Source: FEN-1139 sp964396375 (lineage in GTDB: Bacteria > Myxococcota_A > Polyangia > Polyangiales > Polyangiaceae). Taken from it: a stretch of DNA of 64,000 nt. The notes below the pieces were generated by a model, which was given only the letters and a program-made list of their open reading frames with translations, was not told the origin of the DNA and ran no database searches. Location: the NCBI GenBank assembly GCA_964396375.1, contig CAYNEY010000030.1, positions 1-64,000 of the forward strand. Direction: 5' to 3'. The stretch's first letter is position 1. Every line of letters starts with the position of its first letter. Below, piece by piece: positions 61,034 through 64,000 of the stretch. The translations under genes were made by a program, and so were the position numbers.

Positions 61034-62624
61034 GCCCGCGCTCCTCGAGGATCCTGGCTACACCCCGAAGCGCGCCGATCTCCAGACCGTGCTCGGGTAC
61101 CTGCTCGAGCCAGACGAGAAGCTCTCCCGCCTCGCCCTCCGCGCCCTTCTGCGGGCGGGGCTCCCTGCAGGGCAGGCCGCGCTCGAGCGCCTCGCCCGAA
61201 CGCCGCCTGCGGCGCGGTCGCCGCTCTTGGTCTTGCTCGGTCGCCTCGCCCAAGCCCACGCGGAGCCCTGGCTCCCCGAAGCCCTCGCCTCCGAGCTCGG
61301 GTCGCCGGAGCCCCGGGTACGGCGCGCGGCCATCGTCGCTCTCGGAAAACTCCGGGAGGTTTCGCCCGAGCATCAGGCGCTGCTCGTGGCGCGTTTCCGC
61401 GAAGAGCAAGGCCCAGAGCTCCGAGCGTTGATCGAGACCCTGGGCAAGGTCGGCGGGACCGAGGCACTCACGCTGCTAGAACAGACCCATTTTTCCTCAC
61501 CCACCGAGAGTGAGCTCCGTCGAAAGGCTCAGCTCTTGCTGACGCGGCGTTGCCGCCGCACGACCGAAGCCGGCCGTGTGGAGCTGGAGGTGTGTTGGCC
61601 CTCGCCAGAGCGCGTGGTGCTCTTTGCCCGTGATGGGCTGGCCTTCGTGGTGGAAGAGCAGCTCGCCGGGCTCGCAAAAGTACGGCGAGCGGGGCAAGAT
61701 CGCCTCTTCGTCGATGGCTTCACCGGCCCCGCCAAAAGGCTGCTCGCCGCACGCTCGCTGCTCGGTTTCGGCGTGGTGCTCGAACTCGAGGCTTCGGGTC
61801 CCGAACCCGAGGCGGTGGCGACGGCGGTCGCCACCCGCCTGCTCGCACCGCGCACCCTAGCCCTCCTCACGGCGCTCACCGCCGGCACGCCACGCCTGCG
61901 CTTCGCCGTGCAGGCCGGCGGTCACCAACGGCGTCTGATGTGGGCACTCAGCCAAGCACTCGAGGGAGCCGCGCCGCGCCTGCTGGTAGATCCCGAGCAG
62001 GCCACCTTCGAGGTCACGCTGGTGGGGCGTGAGCGTCTCGAGGCCCTCTGGCTCATCCCGCGTGGGTTTGACGATCCAAGGTTCGCATACCGAAAAGCGG
62101 AGCTACCCTTCGCGTCCCACCCTACGGTAGCCGCGGCCCTCGCTCACCTGCTCGGGGTACAGGAAGATGACGTGATCTGGGATCCTTTCGTGGGAAGTGG
62201 CCTCGAGCTGGTCGAGCGCGCCAAGCTCGGTCCGTATCGCGCCCTACTCGGCACCGATCGCGATCCTTTGGCCCTCGAGGCCGCCCGCACCAACGCCGCC
62301 GCCGCGGCGGTCGAGCACCTCGAGCTTCGGCTGGGCGACGCGCGCACGGAAGGGCCCGACCGCGTCACCGGCATCGTCACCAATCCTCCCCTCGGCTCCC
62401 GCGTCAACCGCGACGGCTCGCTCGGCGAGCTTCTGGAGGCCGTGCTCGAGCGTGCCGCGCGGGTGCTCGTCCCCGGTGGGAGGCTGGTGTGGCTGTCGCC
62501 GATGCCCGCGCGCACCAAGCGCCTCGGCGAGCGCCTCGGCTTCTCGGTCCATGAACACGGCGCGGTCGATCTGTCCGGCCTCCGTCCCATCCTCCAGGTG
62601 ATGAGGCGGCCAGGCCATGCTTGA
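61008..62624 (+). CDS. HEAT-repeat protein fused to Trm14/RlmL-like methyltransferase domain
   Basis: This 538-residue protein starts with GTG. Residues about 20-180 form paired helices of HEAT type ('VRRAAIVALGKLREVSPEHQ', 'ELRALIETLGKVGGTEALTL'). A central region of about 180 residues may be a THUMP-like RNA-binding part. The C-terminal Rossmann methyltransferase has the SAM motif WDPFVGSGLELVE (D392), 'LLGTDRDPLALEAARTNA' and motif IV TNPPLGSR (N459). The DPFxGSG plus NPPxGxR pair is typical of tRNA/rRNA guanine-N2 methyltransferases (Trm14, TrmG10, RlmL). The substrate is therefore probably RNA. It overlaps both neighbours. Confidence 0.8.
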   Translation: MEPLPSSVEPALLEDPGYTPKRADLQTVLGYLLEPDEKLSRLALRALLRAGLPAGQAALERLARTPPAARSPLLVLLGRLAQAHAEPWLPEALASELGSPEPRVRRAAIVALGKLREVSPEHQALLVARFREEQGPELRALIETLGKVGGTEALTLLEQTHFSSPTESELRRKAQLLLTRRCRRTTEAGRVELEVCWPSPERVVLFARDGLAFVVEEQLAGLAKVRRAGQDRLFVDGFTGPAKRLLAARSLLGFGVVLELEASGPEPEAVATAVATRLLAPRTLALLTALTAGTPRLRFAVQAGGHQRRLMWALSQALEGAAPRLLVDPEQATFEVTLVGRERLEALWLIPRGFDDPRFAYRKAELPFASHPTVAAALAHLLGVQEDDVIWDPFVGSGLELVERAKLGPYRALLGTDRDPLALEAARTNAAAAAVEHLELRLGDARTEGPDRVTGIVTNPPLGSRVNRDGSLGELLEAVLERAARVLVPGGRLVWLSPMPARTKRLGERLGFSVHEHGAVDLSGLRPILQVMRRPGHA

Positions 62625-63207
62625 GATGAAACAACGGGTCAGGCTCCGCGAGTTCGGGCCGCCCGTGATCCCCGAACGCCGGCACTTCCACCTGCTGCCA
62701 TGGCTCGTGGTCGGCGTGCTGCTGACGCTCACCCTGACAGCAGCCCTCTTCGCCCACCACGGCGCCTTCGATGCCTGGCTGCTCGGCACCGCCACACCGC
62801 CTGCATCAGCCCTACCCGAGCCTTCCCCACCCTGGGATCCTCACCAACTCACAGAGCCACCGCTCGAGTCGGTCACCGTCACCCGGCGTACTTGCGAAGA
62901 CTTCCTCGAGCCCGTGCTCGACACGCCTGCCCGAGACGAGCTCGCGCAGCCCTTCTCCGTCAGGGCCTTGCTCGAGCAGCATCAACTCCTGGTGCGCTGC
63001 CAGGGCACGGTGCGCACAGAACTCTCGTTCTGCCTGGCGGCGCGCGGCGGGCGCTTGGTGGGGGCCACCATCACCCTCGAACCCGCAAATCCGAAGCTCG
63101 AAGAGTGCCTGAGAAACGGCCTCGCGGATCTCGCCTACCCGCTCTCGCCCGAACTCCGGGTGGCGCGGACCCGGCTCAGCCTTCCGCCGCGTCCTTCCGG
63201 GCAGTGA
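62617..63207 (+). CDS. Single-pass membrane protein, TonB/AgmX-C-terminal-like
   Basis: This 196-residue protein has one transmembrane helix (about 30-48), a Pro-rich linker, and a C-terminal domain with paired Cys. That domain has the pattern 'RTELSFCLAARGGRLVGATI' then 'ECLRNGLADLAYPLSPE'. It resembles the TonB-like or AgmX/PglI C-terminal domains of myxobacteria, but only weakly. It overlaps the methyltransferase gene by 8 bp and the convergent methyltransferase at the window edge by 32 bp. Confidence 0.5.
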   Translation: MLEMKQRVRLREFGPPVIPERRHFHLLPWLVVGVLLTLTLTAALFAHHGAFDAWLLGTATPPASALPEPSPPWDPHQLTEPPLESVTVTRRTCEDFLEPVLDTPARDELAQPFSVRALLEQHQLLVRCQGTVRTELSFCLAARGGRLVGATITLEPANPKLEECLRNGLADLAYPLSPELRVARTRLSLPPRPSGQ

Positions 63208-64000
63208 CGTGGCAGACGTAACCCACACTTTCCTTGGTGTCGTGATCGACGAGCTCCCGCAACCTCTCGGCGATCACCGGAGGGAGCGCCCTTCTTTGGC
63301 AAACGAAGCGCGCCGGATCGAGCCAACGCTCCACGAAGGGTAGCCCCGGAGCATAGGCAAAAAGCCCCCCCGGAAGCAGCGCCTGGAGCAGCTCCCGGTA
63401 TTTTCGCGCGTAGCGCTCGACCTCGGGCCCACTCGCCAGGTGCTGATGGAAGAACTGCAGCGAGAAGGCCTGATGCGAGATCAAGGTGCCGATGCTCCGC
63501 GGTGCGAAGGGCTGCTCGAACCAGTCGCGCCGCAGCACCCGCGGCGCCTCGGCGAGGCGATCCAGGCCAGTGGCGGCAAGGCCCTTCTGCCTCAGGTAGC
63601 TCACCAGCGCGGCCGTGCGACCACAACCCAGATCCACGATCGGCGTCAGCAACCGCTCCGGCTCGAGCCCGAGCAGCTCACACTGGAGCTCGGGACGATA
63701 CTCGGCAGCCACCACCGGATAGGGCCCAGGCTTCGGCAGCACCTCGCGAACCGTTCGGAGCAGCTCGAGCCGTGACCTGCGCAGCGCCCGCCGCATCTGC
63801 CGACGCACATTGGTCGTGTCCTCCGAGACCAAGAGCGCCTGACCAAGCTCCGTCACCAACCGACGCCCGAGCATGACAAAACGGGCCTCTTGCTCCCGGG
63901 TCACGGTCAGAAACTGGTTTCTGGTACAAAGCCCTGCGGTCACGGCCCCCCCCAGCAACGCCGCGTGGCTCTGACCGTCACCACCCTCGAGGAGAAAGGC
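63176..64000 (-). CDS. SAM-dependent methyltransferase, 5' end outside window (partial)
   Basis: The frame stays open to the right edge, so at least 275 residues are visible and the true start lies beyond 64000. A class I methyltransferase core begins with 'TPIVDLGCGRTAALVSYLRQ' (SAM motif I) and 'ATGLDRLAEAPRV'. It continues with 'LLQALLPGGLFAYAPGLPFV', the usual motif VI region. The N-terminal helical part is unusual for methyltransferase type 11 proteins. The substrate is unknown. The 3' end overlaps the convergent gene. Confidence 0.7.
   Translation of the reverse strand, partial: AFLLEGGDGQSHAALLGGAVTAGLCTRNQFLTVTREQEARFVMLGRRLVTELGQALLVSEDTTNVRRQMRRALRRSRLELLRTVREVLPKPGPYPVVAAEYRPELQCELLGLEPERLLTPIVDLGCGRTAALVSYLRQKGLAATGLDRLAEAPRVLRRDWFEQPFAPRSIGTLISHQAFSLQFFHQHLASGPEVERYARKYRELLQALLPGGLFAYAPGLPFVERWLDPARFVCQRRALPPVIAERLRELVDHDTKESVGYVCHVTARKDAAEG

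Overview
The window is high-GC DNA from what looks like a myxobacterium of the Polyangia type (Myxococcota), probably a scaffolded draft assembly. The evidence is indirect. There are several lipoproteins with long GQGG/GEGG/TPGAV low-complexity linkers, a lipoprotein beginning CSTVLGLDD, Ser/Thr kinase and phosphatase genes, a DUF4388 fusion, an NtrY-like kinase, and promoters with TTGACA and TAGCGT-like hexamers. Four N runs are present (2453-2552, 4594-4693, 27745-27754, 36431-36530). Three lie inside tandem-repeat linkers and one lies inside a tRNA T-loop.

Region 1 (1-13.2 kb) is an accessory, secretion-rich block. It holds a DUF1573-like lipoprotein, a linker lipoprotein with an unassigned possibly hydrolytic domain, a PL1 pectate lyase, a membrane metallophosphoesterase, a trypsin-like lipoprotein protease directly behind a class I cyclic-di-GMP (GEMM-I) riboswitch, an AraC regulator divergent from a PETase/cutinase-like lipoprotein, an outer-membrane barrel, and a lipoprotein with an integrin-beta-like von Willebrand A domain.

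Region 2 (13.2-27.8 kb) holds a GAF histidine kinase, RadC, a PP2C phosphatase fused to a cyclic-nucleotide-binding domain, envelope proteins, an RluA pseudouridine synthase, two envelope proteins, DnaK and tRNA-Ala.

Region 3 (27.8-42.9 kb) holds an SRPBCC protein, an FGE-sulfatase-domain protein coupled to YqgE, MEMO1, an NBD-only Hsp70-like protein, a GH3 glycosidase, and a signalling/envelope cluster running from a Ser/Thr kinase through a TPR protein, a lipoprotein and an outer-membrane protein. It ends with 6-phosphofructokinase and tRNA-Cys.

Region 4 (43-64 kb) is mostly housekeeping: a degenerate HD-GYP/receiver/DUF4388 protein, rplM-rpsI, uvrB, uppP, recN, an NtrY-like kinase, an M18 aminopeptidase, an SLP-type phosphatase, RNase J, a GT2 enzyme, a HEAT-methyltransferase fusion, and a methyltransferase that runs off the right edge.

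Together the secreted hydrolases suggest scavenging of plant or microbial polymers. The riboswitch and the HD-GYP-type protein suggest cyclic-di-GMP control of part of that output. The strongest unusual items are the GEMM-I riboswitch-protease pair, the integrin-beta-like lipoprotein, the phosphatase-cNMP fusion, the HEAT-methyltransferase fusion, and a 32-bp tandem array made from the 3' end of a gene. I found no CRISPR array, prophage or insertion sequence.
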